A stretch of DNA of 64,000 bases from an uncultured Thermomicrobiales bacterium (GTDB lineage: Bacteria; Chloroflexota; Chloroflexia; Thermomicrobiales; UBA6265), in NCBI GenBank assembly GCA_902806355.1, contig CADCWI010000076.1, positions 8,663 to 72,662 of the forward strand, in the 5' to 3' direction. Below are positions 9,301 through 17,383 of the stretch, one piece after another (position 1 is the first letter of the stretch; each line of letters begins with the position of its first letter). The notes beneath the pieces are model-generated. The model worked only from the letters and a program-made list of their open reading frames with translations. It had not been told where the DNA came from and did no database searches. Made by a program: the position numbers and the translations under genes.

Positions 9301-9346
9301 GGCTCATGGCGCGAAGGTGGGGTGGGACAAACCAGTCGATCTCCAT
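6302..9346 (-). CDS. Ski2/Mtr4-like DEAD/DEAH-box RNA helicase with DSHCT domain
   Basis: This large superfamily 2 helicase (about 1014 aa) belongs to the Ski2/Mtr4/Dob1 group, known in actinobacteria and Chloroflexota as well as eukaryotic RNA surveillance. Visible motifs are Walker A APTGSGKT (87-94), TAPIKALSNQKF, TTEILRNML, FDEIHYL (DEIH at 179-182), LSAT (209-212), and motif VI QMAGRAGRRGMDEFG. The C-terminal third contains the DSHCT-type region (AKADMLADVFDTDGLIL, FSWYSFDREYR). An Arg/Gly/Ser-rich insert (GGESRRQSGRSGRRQ) separates the two RecA domains. The start is uncertain: MEIDWF at 9346, MSQRF at 9307 or an upstream GTG at 9394, none with a clear ribosome site. Role in RNA processing is inferred from the family. 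Confidence 0.88.
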   Translation of the reverse strand: MEIDWFVPPHLRAMSQRFDPDTRASQGSAATEPVVNANPMSRIQSIPEVEIDAAIDQFNVFYPFPLDTFQREAIRTLLHGDSVMVAAPTGSGKTVVAEFGIYDAFRRTGRVLYTAPIKALSNQKFRDLRTIYGADVGLLTGDISENRDARIIVMTTEILRNMLLQTPWELDDVECIIFDEIHYLADPDRGTTWEESIILCPDHIQLICLSATVTNASEIAGWIGRTHRDIRLITHNERPVPLALYYFYEDELATVIDHTGVKVRDFSRVGGESRRQSGRSGRRQAPARGLHAQDEPQPREIVDALAKDDLLPAIYFLFSRNDCRAYAEQLAMMRPKLVAEHQHVQIEQILDTYLGVMRPEDRALDQVEVVCRLARCGIGFHHAGLLPILKQLVEVLFVRGLMQVVFATDTLALGVNMPARTVVIGRMTKWDGRRRRTLIPNEFQQMAGRAGRRGMDEFGHVVMPYSPMIPFRDMLAVATGDLHPVQSAFAIRYNTVLNLWDPPDGDRVRQMLRRSLAQYQTGQRIRMIEADIVEIEAEIAGISDGRREEISRLDDSFEEFRSIQRRLQTAQHDLRRIQQDLASARLDSTTSTPWTEPGRQALRRLFRTVVAGVVVHVRELGWCIFLGRGAQGGVGLFLSVGDARIHLVTEYRQVDFIPLDDVVVQLPGELIEPADAAVDPSALIGREALESLFASVASRELPDLDRLVREHRARESARLAAIVQELVEAESAKSAEIGMILELRDAHPFADTRRRKDHQTFLTRRDTLHKERNALAEVLEREIEAEDLRIRGVIRGIRDVLHRFGYLRQGYPTAKADMLADVFDTDGLILCELVDRGTLDHLEPDELAELFSWYSFDREYRGINHFTLPDRLILARRRLEDLERDVLAEERDLKLFISEGHNAHFYGAALHWSRGWTMAKIGEYLELSEGDLVITFNKTIDLMRQVREMLGGVQPDHPLRQTLATAEKRLRRGIVEQSLSLGFTPIADATEPDDDPGPEDRDNDTVADAADAIT

Positions 9347-9428
9347 GGTGGAACAGGCGGCACGAGAAGGGCAAACGCGATTTCTTTTGTACACCGTGAC
9401 GCGGCGGCCGGGAGAGTCGCGCTGCCGG

Positions 9429-9926
9429 TTACCAGAACCGTGATCCGGGGTCTCCCTTGAAGGGGCCGACGATGGAATCCGTTACCCATCCGCCGTAGAA
9501 CTGCCCCGGCTGAGCACGCACGATCTCCCCGTCAAGAAGGCAGCGATCGACCCGACCCGGATAGAATGCGATGTGGTGGGCGATGGGCATGAAGGCCATC
9601 GTCGGCTCTGGGTAGCACCACGCCACCCCCCGCTCCACCCTGTCCGCGACCTTGAGACCGTAGTAGCGGGCCACCCCTTTCCACTCGCAAACCGAGGTCT
9701 GGGACTCCGGCGTCAGGAACTCAAGCCGGACATCCTCTGGAGCGATGTAGTACACGGGGGGATGGCTTGTCTCCAGCACGCGCCACTGCTGGCGCGATTC
9801 CGCGATGGTTTCGCCATTGAACTCGATCGTGATGTGATGGGAGGTGGCTTCCAGGCGTGGAGGACGGGGATAGTCCCAAACGGACTCCTGTCCGCTGGAC
9901 GGCACGATGGGCGTGGGACGGTTCAT
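9429..9926 (-). CDS. DUF427 domain protein
   Basis: This compact protein of about 165 aa matches the DUF427 family, small beta-rich proteins of unknown function. The visible pattern is ITIEFNGETIAESRQQWRVLETSHPPVYYIAPEDVR, given here only by its key parts: FNGETIA, a strand with VLET, and the YYIAPEDV turn. It continues with VCEWKGVARYYGL and MAFMPIAHHIAFYPGRVD. The MNRPTP start at 9926 has GAAGGAAG upstream at a rather long spacing; an ATG at 9953 is possible. It lies upstream of the helicase on the same strand, and no functional link is evident. Confidence 0.75.
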   Translation of the reverse strand: MNRPTPIVPSSGQESVWDYPRPPRLEATSHHITIEFNGETIAESRQQWRVLETSHPPVYYIAPEDVRLEFLTPESQTSVCEWKGVARYYGLKVADRVERGVAWCYPEPTMAFMPIAHHIAFYPGRVDRCLLDGEIVRAQPGQFYGGWVTDSIVGPFKGDPGSRFW

Positions 9927-10078
9927 TGGTCTGGCTGCTTCCTTCACGTCCATGACCGGACCCGCGAGAGCACGGCGGCGGAGAGCCGGTCGGCTGACGA
10001 TGCGTTACGGGTCTACTCTACAACCCGACACGGGAACGATGCGGCCGGGGCGATGGCGCCAGGAAAGGTTCAGCCACC

Positions 10079-11161
10079 ATGCGGATCGGGTTCAATGCTT
10101 CGCTGCTCGCCGCTGGAGGCGGGTACCGCCAAACCGGGGTGAGCCGCTACATCGGCGAACTGCTGGATGCAATGGAACCGTTGCTGGACGAGACTGACGA
10201 GCTTGCCGTCTTTGGCCGCCGGATCGCTCCGATCGCGCGTCGACCATTGGCCAGGATTGTTTGGGAACAATCAATACTCCCGGTGACCGCTCTGTGGCAA
10301 AGGGTCGATGTCCTTCATGGACCGCTCAACATAATCCCCCTGGCTATGCACGCGCCAGCGGTCGTTACGGTCCACGATCTCGCTTTCCTGCATTTCCCGG
10401 GGCAGTTGCCACGGGCTCGCCGTGCCTACATGATCGCCGCGACGCGACTCAGCGCTGGCAATGCCGACCGCGTGATCGCGGTGTCGGAGCGGACGGCGGC
10501 TGACCTCGCGGCATGGTTGCCGCATGTACAGGATCGGATCGCCGTGATTCCGGAAGCTCCGTCCCCCGCGATCGAACGCGTCTCCGGTGACGCACTGGAT
10601 GAGTTCAAGGTGCGCTCGAGCATCGGGCGTCCCTATGTGCTGGCAGTAGGAACCTTGGAGCCGCGCAAGAACCTCCCATTCCTGCTGCGCGCGTTCGCCG
10701 CCGTCAGCGATCGATTTCCTCACGATCTGGTCCTGGTCGGGCCAGAAGGGTGGATGACCGGGGAGTTTCACCAGACCCTCGAAGGACTCAACCTCGGGGA
10801 CCGTGTGCGCATGACCGGATTCGTCAGCGACCAGGATCTCGGCGGCTGGTACAGTGGAGCCGACCTCTTTGTCTTTCCTTCAACGTACGAGGGTTTTGGC
10901 TTGCCAACGGTCGAGGCCATGCGGTGTGGAGCGCCGCTCCTGGTGTCCGATTCCTCATGCTTCCCGGAGGTCGTTGGGGGCGACGGGATGCTGGTGTCAC
11001 CGACCGATCAGGCGGCGTGGAGCGATGCCCTCGTCGCGGTCCTGACCGATCGCACGCTCAACGCCCACCTGCGGGAACGGAGTCTTGCCGGTGCAGCCCG
11101 GTTCAGCTGGGAGCGGACGGCGAGTGAGACGCTTCGCGTCTACCGGGAAACTGCGCAATGA
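10079..11161 (+). CDS. GT4-family glycosyltransferase
   Basis: This is a 360-aa retaining GT-B glycosyltransferase. The N-terminal domain begins MRIGFNASLLAAGG and includes VVTVHDLAFLHFPGQ. The C-terminal sugar-nucleotide domain has YVLAVGTLEPRKNLPFLLRAFA (about 190-211) and the donor-site EX7E region FPSTYEGFGLPTVEAMRCGAPLL (about 265-287). The closest general match is the mannosyl/glucosyltransferase GT4 group. AGGAAAGG precedes the ATG. Its stop overlaps the thiL start (ATGA), so the two are probably co-translated, although thiamine and glycan synthesis have no obvious link. The acceptor is unknown. Confidence 0.88.
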   Translation: MRIGFNASLLAAGGGYRQTGVSRYIGELLDAMEPLLDETDELAVFGRRIAPIARRPLARIVWEQSILPVTALWQRVDVLHGPLNIIPLAMHAPAVVTVHDLAFLHFPGQLPRARRAYMIAATRLSAGNADRVIAVSERTAADLAAWLPHVQDRIAVIPEAPSPAIERVSGDALDEFKVRSSIGRPYVLAVGTLEPRKNLPFLLRAFAAVSDRFPHDLVLVGPEGWMTGEFHQTLEGLNLGDRVRMTGFVSDQDLGGWYSGADLFVFPSTYEGFGLPTVEAMRCGAPLLVSDSSCFPEVVGGDGMLVSPTDQAAWSDALVAVLTDRTLNAHLRERSLAGAARFSWERTASETLRVYRETAQ

Positions 11162-12186
11162 CTGGCGATTCCGTCACGGTCGCTGAACTGGGTGAGTTCG
11201 CGCTGATCGAGCGTCTCGTCTCCAGCCTGCCTCCGGAGGTCGTGGCGGGGCCCCGCCTGCTTCACGGTGCTGGCGACGATGCGGCAGTCTGGGCGCCGGC
11301 ACCGGGCGAAATCAGCGTGATCACGACCGACACGCTGGTGGACACCATCCACTTCCGGCTGGACTGGACCGATTGGGCGTCGCTCGGCCACAAGATGCTG
11401 GCGGTCAACCTCTCGGACATCGCGGCGATGGGGGCGCAACCGGTGCTGGCGACGGTGACGCTCGGGCTGACCGGTTCGGAGCGGGTCGACGATCTGGTCG
11501 CGCTGTACGGCGGGATGGTCGGTCTGGCGGCGCGGCACCGGGTCGTCATCGCTGGCGGCGACATCGTGCGCTCGCCGGCCGCGATCACGTTGGCGGTGAC
11601 CGCCGTGGGGGAGGTCGATCCGGATCGGTTGCTGGTTCGCAGTGGGGCCACCGAGGGTGACCTCGTCGGCGTCAGCGGGACGCTGGGCGCAAGTGCCGCC
11701 GGTTTGGCATTGCTCGAAGACACGAGCGGGCTCAGAGCGGCGAAGACAGCCGAGCTCCTGGTGGGCGCGCACCTGCGGCCAATCCCGAGAGTGGAGTTGG
11801 GACGGGTGCTGGCTCACCATGGTGCTACCAGTGCGATGGACCTGAGCGATGGACTGCTTGGCGATCTCCCGAGAATCCTCGTTGCCAGTGGCGTCTCGGC
11901 TGAAGTCGACGAGTACCGGATTCCAATCCTGCCGGCGATCCGCGCGCTCTTTCCCGACCGGTTTCGGGAGTTCGCGTTGCGCGGTGGGGAAGACTACGAA
12001 TTGCTCTTCACCATCCCTCCCGAGCGGTGGGAGGCTTTGGCGGAAGCGGCGAAGGAGATCGGCTCAACGATCACGTCCATCGGTCGCGTGGTTCCGGTCG
12101 ACGGGGCGACACCGGACCTCTGGATCGTCGCCCCGGATGGAAGCAAAAGCGTCGCAACAGCCGGGGCGTTCGATCATTTTGGCTGA
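11158..12186 (+). CDS. thiL: Thiamine-monophosphate kinase
   Basis: ThiL phosphorylates thiamine monophosphate to the active cofactor thiamine diphosphate using ATP. The 342-aa product has the ordered family motifs: FALIERL, GAGDDAAVW (about 38-46), ITTDTLVDTIHFRLDW, LAVNLSDIAAMGAQPV, AGGDIVRSP, GVSGTLGASAAG, MDLSDGLLGDLPR and GGEDYELLF. These are the metal- and ATP-binding aspartates of the PurM/ThiL superfamily. The length is normal. It starts inside the stop of the glycosyltransferase gene and is followed by a strong hairpin. No other thiamine gene is in the window. Confidence 0.95.
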   Translation: MTGDSVTVAELGEFALIERLVSSLPPEVVAGPRLLHGAGDDAAVWAPAPGEISVITTDTLVDTIHFRLDWTDWASLGHKMLAVNLSDIAAMGAQPVLATVTLGLTGSERVDDLVALYGGMVGLAARHRVVIAGGDIVRSPAAITLAVTAVGEVDPDRLLVRSGATEGDLVGVSGTLGASAAGLALLEDTSGLRAAKTAELLVGAHLRPIPRVELGRVLAHHGATSAMDLSDGLLGDLPRILVASGVSAEVDEYRIPILPAIRALFPDRFREFALRGGEDYELLFTIPPERWEALAEAAKEIGSTITSIGRVVPVDGATPDLWIVAPDGSKSVATAGAFDHFG

Positions 12187-12203
12187 ATCGCCGGAGCCAA
12201 ACG

Positions 12204-12239
12204 CGACAACGGAGCGGTCCGAAGACCGCCCCGTTGTCG
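12204..12239. terminator. Bidirectional hairpin between thiL and phoX-like gene
   Basis: Arms 12204-12219 and 12224-12239 pair over 15 of 16 positions (one A-C mismatch) around a CGAA tetraloop. The hairpin lies 18 nt after the thiL stop and 18 nt before the end of the convergent phosphatase gene. TGTTG follows on the plus strand. It fits a shared terminator, though the U-tract is weak. Confidence 0.75.
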
Positions 12240-12256
12240 TGTTGCCGACCTGGTGG

Positions 12257-14281
12257 TTACTGGCCGATCGGACCGCCGTCATCCTTGGTGATGAGGACGA
12301 TGGTTGGCCGCGTTACCCCTTCACCGTCGGGCCAGAGCGTGACAGGGTCTTCGACCCGGCCGCCTTCGCCGGGGTGCTGGACGGAGGCGAAGAGCGCGGT
12401 GTTGTCCGGGTTGAAGACCGGTCCCGAGCACTCCGCTCCCACCACGGTGCTGAAGAATTGCTGCAGATTGCCGCGATTCTCCCCTTCGGTCACCGCCACG
12501 AACAGCCCATCGTTGGCTTCCTCGAACGTGTTGGGCAACCCGTCCGTTGAAATCCAGATATTGCCGAGGGCGTCGAAGGTGATGTTGTCCGGTGAGGCGA
12601 TCGGACTGACATTGTCCTTGGGGAACCCGGCAAAGTAGGTCGTCTCGTCCGCCGGATCGCCCGCGAGCAGGAAGATCTCCCAATCGAAGGTCGTGCTGGC
12701 GTGATCGTCGTCCGTCTCGGTGATTTCAATGATGTGACCGGTCCGGTTCTCCGCCCGCGGATTCGCGGCATCGGTGCCGGCATTGTCCTCGACCGCCCGG
12801 TTGGAGTTATTGGTGCAGACCAGGTAGACCTTCTTCGTCACCGGGTTGGTCTCGAAGTCCTCGGGACGGTCCATCTTGGTCGCGCCGAGGACATCCGCTG
12901 CCGCGCGCGTGTTGATCAGCACGTCGGCCTGCGATGCGAAACCGGCTGCCTCGTCGAGTCCACCCTCACCATGCACGAGGGGCAACCATTCGCCGGAGCC
13001 GTCGTCGTTGAACTTCGCGACGTAGAGCGTGCCCTCATCGAGCAGGTCCAGGTTGGCCTCACGATTGCTCTCATCGAACGTGCCGGCGGTGACGAACTTG
13101 TAGGCGTATTCGAAACGCTCGTCGTCGCCGGAATAGATCACGACGTTGCCGCCGGGAGAGACGACGGACGTATGGCCCTCATGCTTGTTCCGACCGAGGG
13201 CGGTTCGCTTCTTCGGCGTTGACGTGGGATCGAAGGGGTCGATCTCGACACCCCAGCCGAAACGGATCGGCTCGTTTGGCTCCTGCGCAAGATCGAAACG
13301 CGGGTGGTAGTTCTCCCACTGACGGTCGGATGCGCCTTCGGAAAGCCCGTACCGATCGTGGATCGCCCGGACCGGATCATCTTCGGCAATCGCTTCCAGA
13401 TTGGCGAAATACTGATCGAAGTTTTCCTCGCCCGAAAGGACCGTTCCCCAGGGGGTCGTGCCGCCGGCACAGTTGTTGAGCGTGCCCGACACGGTCGTGC
13501 CCTCGGCATCCTCGTTGGTCTTGACCAGATCCGTGCCGGCAACCGGGCCAGTCAGAGTCATCGGGGTGGTCGCGGTGATGCGCCGGTTGTACTGCGAATC
13601 CAGCACGACGCCCCACTCGCCGTTCTCGTCCCGCTTGACCTCGACAACGCTGAGGCCATGTGCCTCAAGTTCGGTGTCGACGATCTCCTGGTTGGTGGCA
13701 GCGAGAAACTCCTCTGAATCCTCGTCAGCCGCGTTGTACTCGGGATTCGGCTGCAGGTAACCGGCGAACATCAGTTCCGGATTGGTGTACTCGTGGTTGA
13801 ACACCAGAAGACCGTTGTCGGACGAATCGCTTCCCATCGGAAGACTGATCCAGCCGATGTAGTCGCAGTTGTAGCCAATCTGACGCGCCTGCGACGCCGC
13901 GGATTGGGCTGCGGGATCGAAGGCGGGAGAATCGGCGAACAGCGGGTCGCCCCAGCGGAGGAACGGGACGACGGAATAGCCCTCGGGAACGACCGGTGTG
14001 TCACCACCCTGCAGTGTCAGGCTCGAGAAACTGAACGTGGCTCCCGCAACTGGTGTGGCCCCGGGTGTCCCAACCGGGGTGGCGCCGGGCGTGGCGGCAG
14101 ACGGGGTCGATTGCGCCGCAGCGCCATTCGCGCCCAGCAAAGCAGCGGCGGCTCCAACCGTGCCTGAAGCGAGAATGGAACGCCGCGAGAAGCGACGCGC
14201 CATGATCTCCGCCATCGTCTCGCCGGTGCCGGCGGTAGAGTAGATCCTGGACTTGTCGCCCTCGTATTCGATCGGTTTCAA
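12257..14281 (-). CDS. PhoX-family (DUF839) alkaline phosphatase, Tat-exported
   Basis: PhoX enzymes are secreted, Ca/Fe-dependent phosphomonoesterases induced by phosphate starvation. The product of about 674 aa has a Tat signal (ARRFSRRSILASG, about 28-40), a TP-rich linker (near 59-80), and the family body: NCDYIGWISLP, LLVFNHEYTNPELMF, NNCAGGTTPWGTVLSGEENF, GRNKHEGHTSVV, and DRPEDFETNP near the C-terminal third. The NHEYTNPE and CAGGTTPWGT segments carry metal-binding and hallmark residues. The TTG at 14281 is chosen because AAGGGAG lies 8 nt upstream; 14299 is an alternative TTG. It ends at a shared terminator with thiL. A Pho-box-like repeat lies upstream. Confidence 0.88.
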   Translation of the reverse strand: MKPIEYEGDKSRIYSTAGTGETMAEIMARRFSRRSILASGTVGAAAALLGANGAAAQSTPSAATPGATPVGTPGATPVAGATFSFSSLTLQGGDTPVVPEGYSVVPFLRWGDPLFADSPAFDPAAQSAASQARQIGYNCDYIGWISLPMGSDSSDNGLLVFNHEYTNPELMFAGYLQPNPEYNAADEDSEEFLAATNQEIVDTELEAHGLSVVEVKRDENGEWGVVLDSQYNRRITATTPMTLTGPVAGTDLVKTNEDAEGTTVSGTLNNCAGGTTPWGTVLSGEENFDQYFANLEAIAEDDPVRAIHDRYGLSEGASDRQWENYHPRFDLAQEPNEPIRFGWGVEIDPFDPTSTPKKRTALGRNKHEGHTSVVSPGGNVVIYSGDDERFEYAYKFVTAGTFDESNREANLDLLDEGTLYVAKFNDDGSGEWLPLVHGEGGLDEAAGFASQADVLINTRAAADVLGATKMDRPEDFETNPVTKKVYLVCTNNSNRAVEDNAGTDAANPRAENRTGHIIEITETDDDHASTTFDWEIFLLAGDPADETTYFAGFPKDNVSPIASPDNITFDALGNIWISTDGLPNTFEEANDGLFVAVTEGENRGNLQQFFSTVVGAECSGPVFNPDNTALFASVQHPGEGGRVEDPVTLWPDGEGVTRPTIVLITKDDGGPIGQ

Positions 14282-14373
14282 GCGCGATTCTCCCTTCAAC
14301 CGTATAAGGAATTAACGGAGTGATCTGGCAGGATCTGCCTGATGTCACCCTAACCGAGCGTCTGGTCGGAATC

Positions 14374-14402
14374 CTCAACACTATTAACACACAGATTCAA
14401 CG
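14374..14402. promoter_or_regulatory. Possible Pho-box: three YTNAAC-type direct repeats
   Basis: CTCAACA (14374), ATTAACA (14383) and ATTCAACG (14395) recur at 9-12 nt spacing in the region between phoX and the divergent nitroreductase. PhoP boxes of Gram-positive type are TT(A/C/T)ACA-like repeats about one helical turn apart. The match is loose and the genome's true Pho-box is unknown to me. Confidence 0.25.
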
Positions 14403-14418
14403 GCGAGAACGTCCAGCC

Positions 14419-14448
14419 TTGACGCGGCGTCCAAACTGGGATGATTAT
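14419..14448 (+). promoter_or_regulatory. Sigma-70-type promoter for nitroreductase gene
   Basis: TTGACG (14419-14424) and GATTAT (14443-14448) are separated by 18 nt, matching the -35 and -10 consensus at 5/6 and 4/6 positions. Transcription would begin near 14455, about 65 nt before the start codon of the nitroreductase gene. Confidence 0.4.
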
Positions 14449-14519
14449 TAATCCGACCATTGAGGTCAGGATTCGACATACGCGCATCACCAATGCATCG
14501 CCATAATCAGGAGAGCTCC

Positions 14520-15146
14520 ATGCTCAAGCAGCGCGACAACGCCACGGCACCGCCCGATCGGTTCATCACCGGTGAAACCGTGCTCACCGCCATCAGGAAC
14601 CGCCGAAGCGTGGGCAAAATGACGGCGGAGGTGCCGGATCGGGCACTCATCGAGCAAATTCTCGAGGCCGGCACATGGGCACCAAACCATCACATGACGG
14701 AACCGTGGCGATTCTTCGTGCTGCATGGTGAAGCCCGGAACCGACTGGGCGCGGTGATGGGCGCCGTCGCGGCGTCCCGCGAGAGTTCGGAAACCTCGCG
14801 TCTGGCGGTCGCGGAGCGAGCCGCCACGAAGCCGCTCCGGGCGCCATGGGTAATTGCCGTCGCGGTCGAGCCCTCGGTGGACCCGTCGATTCCCGAGATC
14901 GAGGAGTTGGCGGCCGGGAGCGCCGCCGCCCAGAACATGCTGCTAGCAGCCGATGCGGTGGGATTGGCGGCGATCTGGCGATCGGGCTGGGTCACCTTTG
15001 AACCGGAGATTACAGCGTTCTTCGGTCTCTCGGCACGGGCCAAAATGCTGGGGTTCATCTATGTTGGGTTCCCCGCAATGGAGCCGCCCGCGCGGAGTCG
15101 GCGGCCTCTGGAGGATGTCACGACCTGGCTGGGAGACGCGACATAG
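14520..15146 (+). CDS. Nitroreductase family protein
   Basis: This is a 208-aa FMN-dependent oxidoreductase-fold protein, resembling the short YdjA-like nitroreductases. IRNRRSVGKMTAEVPDRALIEQILEAGTWAPN is the family's opening, shown by its key residues RRSV (flavin phosphate contact) and WAPNHHMTEPWRFFVL. The middle segment has AAAQNMLLAADAVGLAAIWRSGW, the dimer-interface helix and loop. The ATG at 14520 has AGGAG at good spacing. The substrate cannot be told from sequence. The downstream tsaE gene starts soon after, so the two may be co-transcribed. Confidence 0.85.
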   Translation: MLKQRDNATAPPDRFITGETVLTAIRNRRSVGKMTAEVPDRALIEQILEAGTWAPNHHMTEPWRFFVLHGEARNRLGAVMGAVAASRESSETSRLAVAERAATKPLRAPWVIAVAVEPSVDPSIPEIEELAAGSAAAQNMLLAADAVGLAAIWRSGWVTFEPEITAFFGLSARAKMLGFIYVGFPAMEPPARSRRPLEDVTTWLGDAT

Positions 15147-15238
15147 CTTCGCCATCGGACCCGCTCGATCGTCCGGCCGTCCTCGTCGACCGAAAGGGCA
15201 GCGAGCCCCCTCCGCTGACCGTACGCGGAGTCGCCGGG

Positions 15239-15655
15239 ATGCACCGGCTTGGGCGAGATCTGGCTGGCGAGCTGCGAGCCGGTGACGTGCTCCTTCTTCA
15301 TGGTGATCTTGGTGCCGGCAAGACAGCCCTGACACAGGGAATCGCCGCCGGCCTCCGAGTGCCGGAGGCGATCCAGAGCCCGACGTTCGGATTGGTCGCC
15401 GAGCACGACGGCTTGACCGCGGATGGACATCCCATCCGGCTGTACCATCTCGACCTCTACCGCCTCGAGTCCCCCGCCGAGCTGGAAAGCCTCGGGTTCG
15501 ACCGGTACGTCGACCCCGACGACGGTATTACCGTCATCGAGTGGCCGGAGCGCGCGATTGGCTGGCTGCCGGAGCGATTCATGATCATTTCCATCGCCCA
15601 CGCCGGGCCGGACGATCGAATCGTCACGATCCGCGTGGTTGGCGCAACGGAGTAG
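15239..15655 (+). CDS. tsaE: tRNA threonylcarbamoyladenosine biosynthesis ATPase TsaE
   Basis: TsaE is the ATPase partner of TsaB-TsaD in making the t6A37 modification of ANN-decoding tRNAs. The 138-aa product shows Walker A HGDLGAGKTALTQGIA (about 21-36), SPTFGLV, LYHLDLYRLESPAELESLGFDRY, and VIEWPERAIGWLPE with the conserved Trp-Pro-Glu. GCGGAG lies about 8 nt before the ATG at 15239. The homologous N-terminal strand seems to begin slightly upstream and the frame is open there, so a non-ATG start is possible. tsaB is 3.7 kb away, across an inserted minus-strand transporter operon. Confidence 0.92.
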   Translation: MHRLGRDLAGELRAGDVLLLHGDLGAGKTALTQGIAAGLRVPEAIQSPTFGLVAEHDGLTADGHPIRLYHLDLYRLESPAELESLGFDRYVDPDDGITVIEWPERAIGWLPERFMIISIAHAGPDDRIVTIRVVGATE

Positions 15656-15805
15656 CTCGCCCCTCTCTGAGCGCGCTACATCGGGCGAAACGTGGCACCC
15701 GGATAGATATCTGGCACGCGAGCCGGTCGGGTACGACGCACCTGTCTCCGCCCGGGCGTTCGCACTCCATTCCGCCCCGCCTGCTAACGATGTGTGGATG
15801 GTCGA

Positions 15806-15839
15806 CGAAGGGCATTGGCAACATTGCCAATGCCCTTCG
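15806..15839. terminator. Long hairpin between tsaE and sugar-binding protein gene
   Basis: Arms 15806-15821 and 15824-15839 are perfect 16-bp complements, effectively a 15-bp stem with an ACAT loop. It lies between convergent genes ending at 15655 (plus) and 15879 (minus). No U-run follows on either strand, so termination is inferred from position and stem strength. Confidence 0.65.
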
Positions 15840-15878
15840 CGCTGACCATGACGTAACGGAACCGGGGTGGATCTGCCC

Positions 15879-17222
15879 TTACTGGCTTTCCAGCGCCTGG
15901 ACCTGTTCGATAACGGCTTCCGCCTCCGGCTTCAGCTCTTCCGTCACCTCGGCCCAGACCTCAGCCGCCGGGCGGTTGTTGACGAGGATCTGCTCCCATC
16001 CACGACCGAGGATCTGGTCGCCGTTCGGGATGAAGACGCGGGCACTGTCCTGCGGCTGCGTCTTCGGCAGTTGCTCCACGGCGGTGCGGGAGTTCGGGTT
16101 CTTGTCGAGGTACGCCTGCTCTTCCGGGCTCTCGATCGCCGAGGTGCGGACCGGCATGTAGCCCGTCGCCTGGGACCAGATCGTGGTCTCCTCGGTCGAT
16201 GTGCAGAACTCGATGAACTTGAGAGCGGCGGCCTTCTTCTCGTCTGGCGCGCCGGCCATGATGGAAAGCCCGGCGCCGCCGGTGCAGCATCCGAACTGCT
16301 TCTCTTCCGGGAGGAACGCCGTCTTGAAGTTGAACGTCGCGGTCGACGTGATCGAGCCAAGCGAGCCTGTTGATTCCATGACGGCCGCCGTGACGCCGTT
16401 GACGAAGTCGATCTCGGGATCGTCGACGGTGATCGCATTCCCGCTGGAGACGAACTCGCGCATGAACTCCCCGGTAGTTACGCCCTCCTCCTCGGCGATC
16501 TTGATGTTGAAATCGGCGTCGGAGTACCGTCCACCGAATGCCCAGACCGGACCATGCAGGACCCAGGCACCGTAGGAGGCCGCGTTGCCGAACGCGAACG
16601 CGGCTTCGACGCCCCCCTTGCTGATCAATTCCGGAGCGGCCTCGCGAAAGGTGCTCCACTTGGCGAATACGTCTGGAGAGACGCCAGCCTTCTCGACGAC
16701 ATCGGCGTTGTAGTAGAAGAGCGGCGTGGACCGCGCGAACGGAATGGCATATTGCCCGCCGTTGCGCTGGTACTCGGTAAAGAGGGATTGAACGTAGTCC
16801 TCGGCCTTCATCTCGGGTGTCAGCATTGGCGTAAGATCGGCCAGCGACTCGGAGAGGTAGAAGCGGAACCACCAGACGTCAGAGAGCAGCGCAACATCCG
16901 GAATGTCACCCGTTTGCAGACCGGTGATCAGCTGGGACGCGATCGCCTCGTAGTTTTCCACGGCCTGCGGGACGACCCTGATGTCTGGCTGCGACGCGTT
17001 GAACTTCTCGATCAGCGCGGTCTGGGCTTCTCCGTTGACGCCACTTCCAAAAGACGTCCAGTAGGCGAGCTCGACGGTGGATCCCGTGCCCTGGATGAGG
17101 GCCGGCGCGGCGAACACGGAACTTCGCTTCGATGCGAGACTCAACGAGCCAGCGGCGGCCAGCCCCACTCCAGCACCTGCCGCGGATTGAAGCAATGAGC
17201 GGCGATCCAGCTTCCTCACCAT
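15879..17222 (-). CDS. UgpB-like ABC transporter substrate-binding protein
   Basis: This 447-aa extracytoplasmic protein binds a sugar or glycerol-3-phosphate-type ligand. A Tat-like signal (LDRRSLLQSAAGAGVG) is followed by the type-1 solute-binding fold. UgpB-like landmarks are LSDVWWFRFYLSES (about 105-118), QYAIPFARSTPLFYYNADV (about 157-175), GAGLSIMAGAPDEKKAAALKF and WSQATGYMPVRTSAI. These resemble UgpB more than the maltose-binding protein, but the ligand is not proven. It is the last gene of a three-gene minus-strand operon, after both permeases, and ends at a shared hairpin. No ATPase gene accompanies it. Confidence 0.88.
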   Translation of the reverse strand: MVRKLDRRSLLQSAAGAGVGLAAAGSLSLASKRSSVFAAPALIQGTGSTVELAYWTSFGSGVNGEAQTALIEKFNASQPDIRVVPQAVENYEAIASQLITGLQTGDIPDVALLSDVWWFRFYLSESLADLTPMLTPEMKAEDYVQSLFTEYQRNGGQYAIPFARSTPLFYYNADVVEKAGVSPDVFAKWSTFREAAPELISKGGVEAAFAFGNAASYGAWVLHGPVWAFGGRYSDADFNIKIAEEEGVTTGEFMREFVSSGNAITVDDPEIDFVNGVTAAVMESTGSLGSITSTATFNFKTAFLPEEKQFGCCTGGAGLSIMAGAPDEKKAAALKFIEFCTSTEETTIWSQATGYMPVRTSAIESPEEQAYLDKNPNSRTAVEQLPKTQPQDSARVFIPNGDQILGRGWEQILVNNRPAAEVWAEVTEELKPEAEAVIEQVQALESQ

Positions 17223-17383
17223 TGTCTGATCCTCCTTGACCGGTTCGTGCGTGCTGTGGCCAACCTGACCACTTCAATCGGCACCTGTGTCGAACGCGCC
17301 AGCCAGGCGCAATGATCATTCTGGCCGGTTACGGCGAGCGGAGTGTTGACGTTTCGTTACCACGGGATCGTGAAACCGCGCGG

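Noticed and set aside
7967..9460. Plus-strand open frame of 497 codons
   Set aside because: Antisense shadow of the Ski2-like helicase, caused by high third-position G+C.
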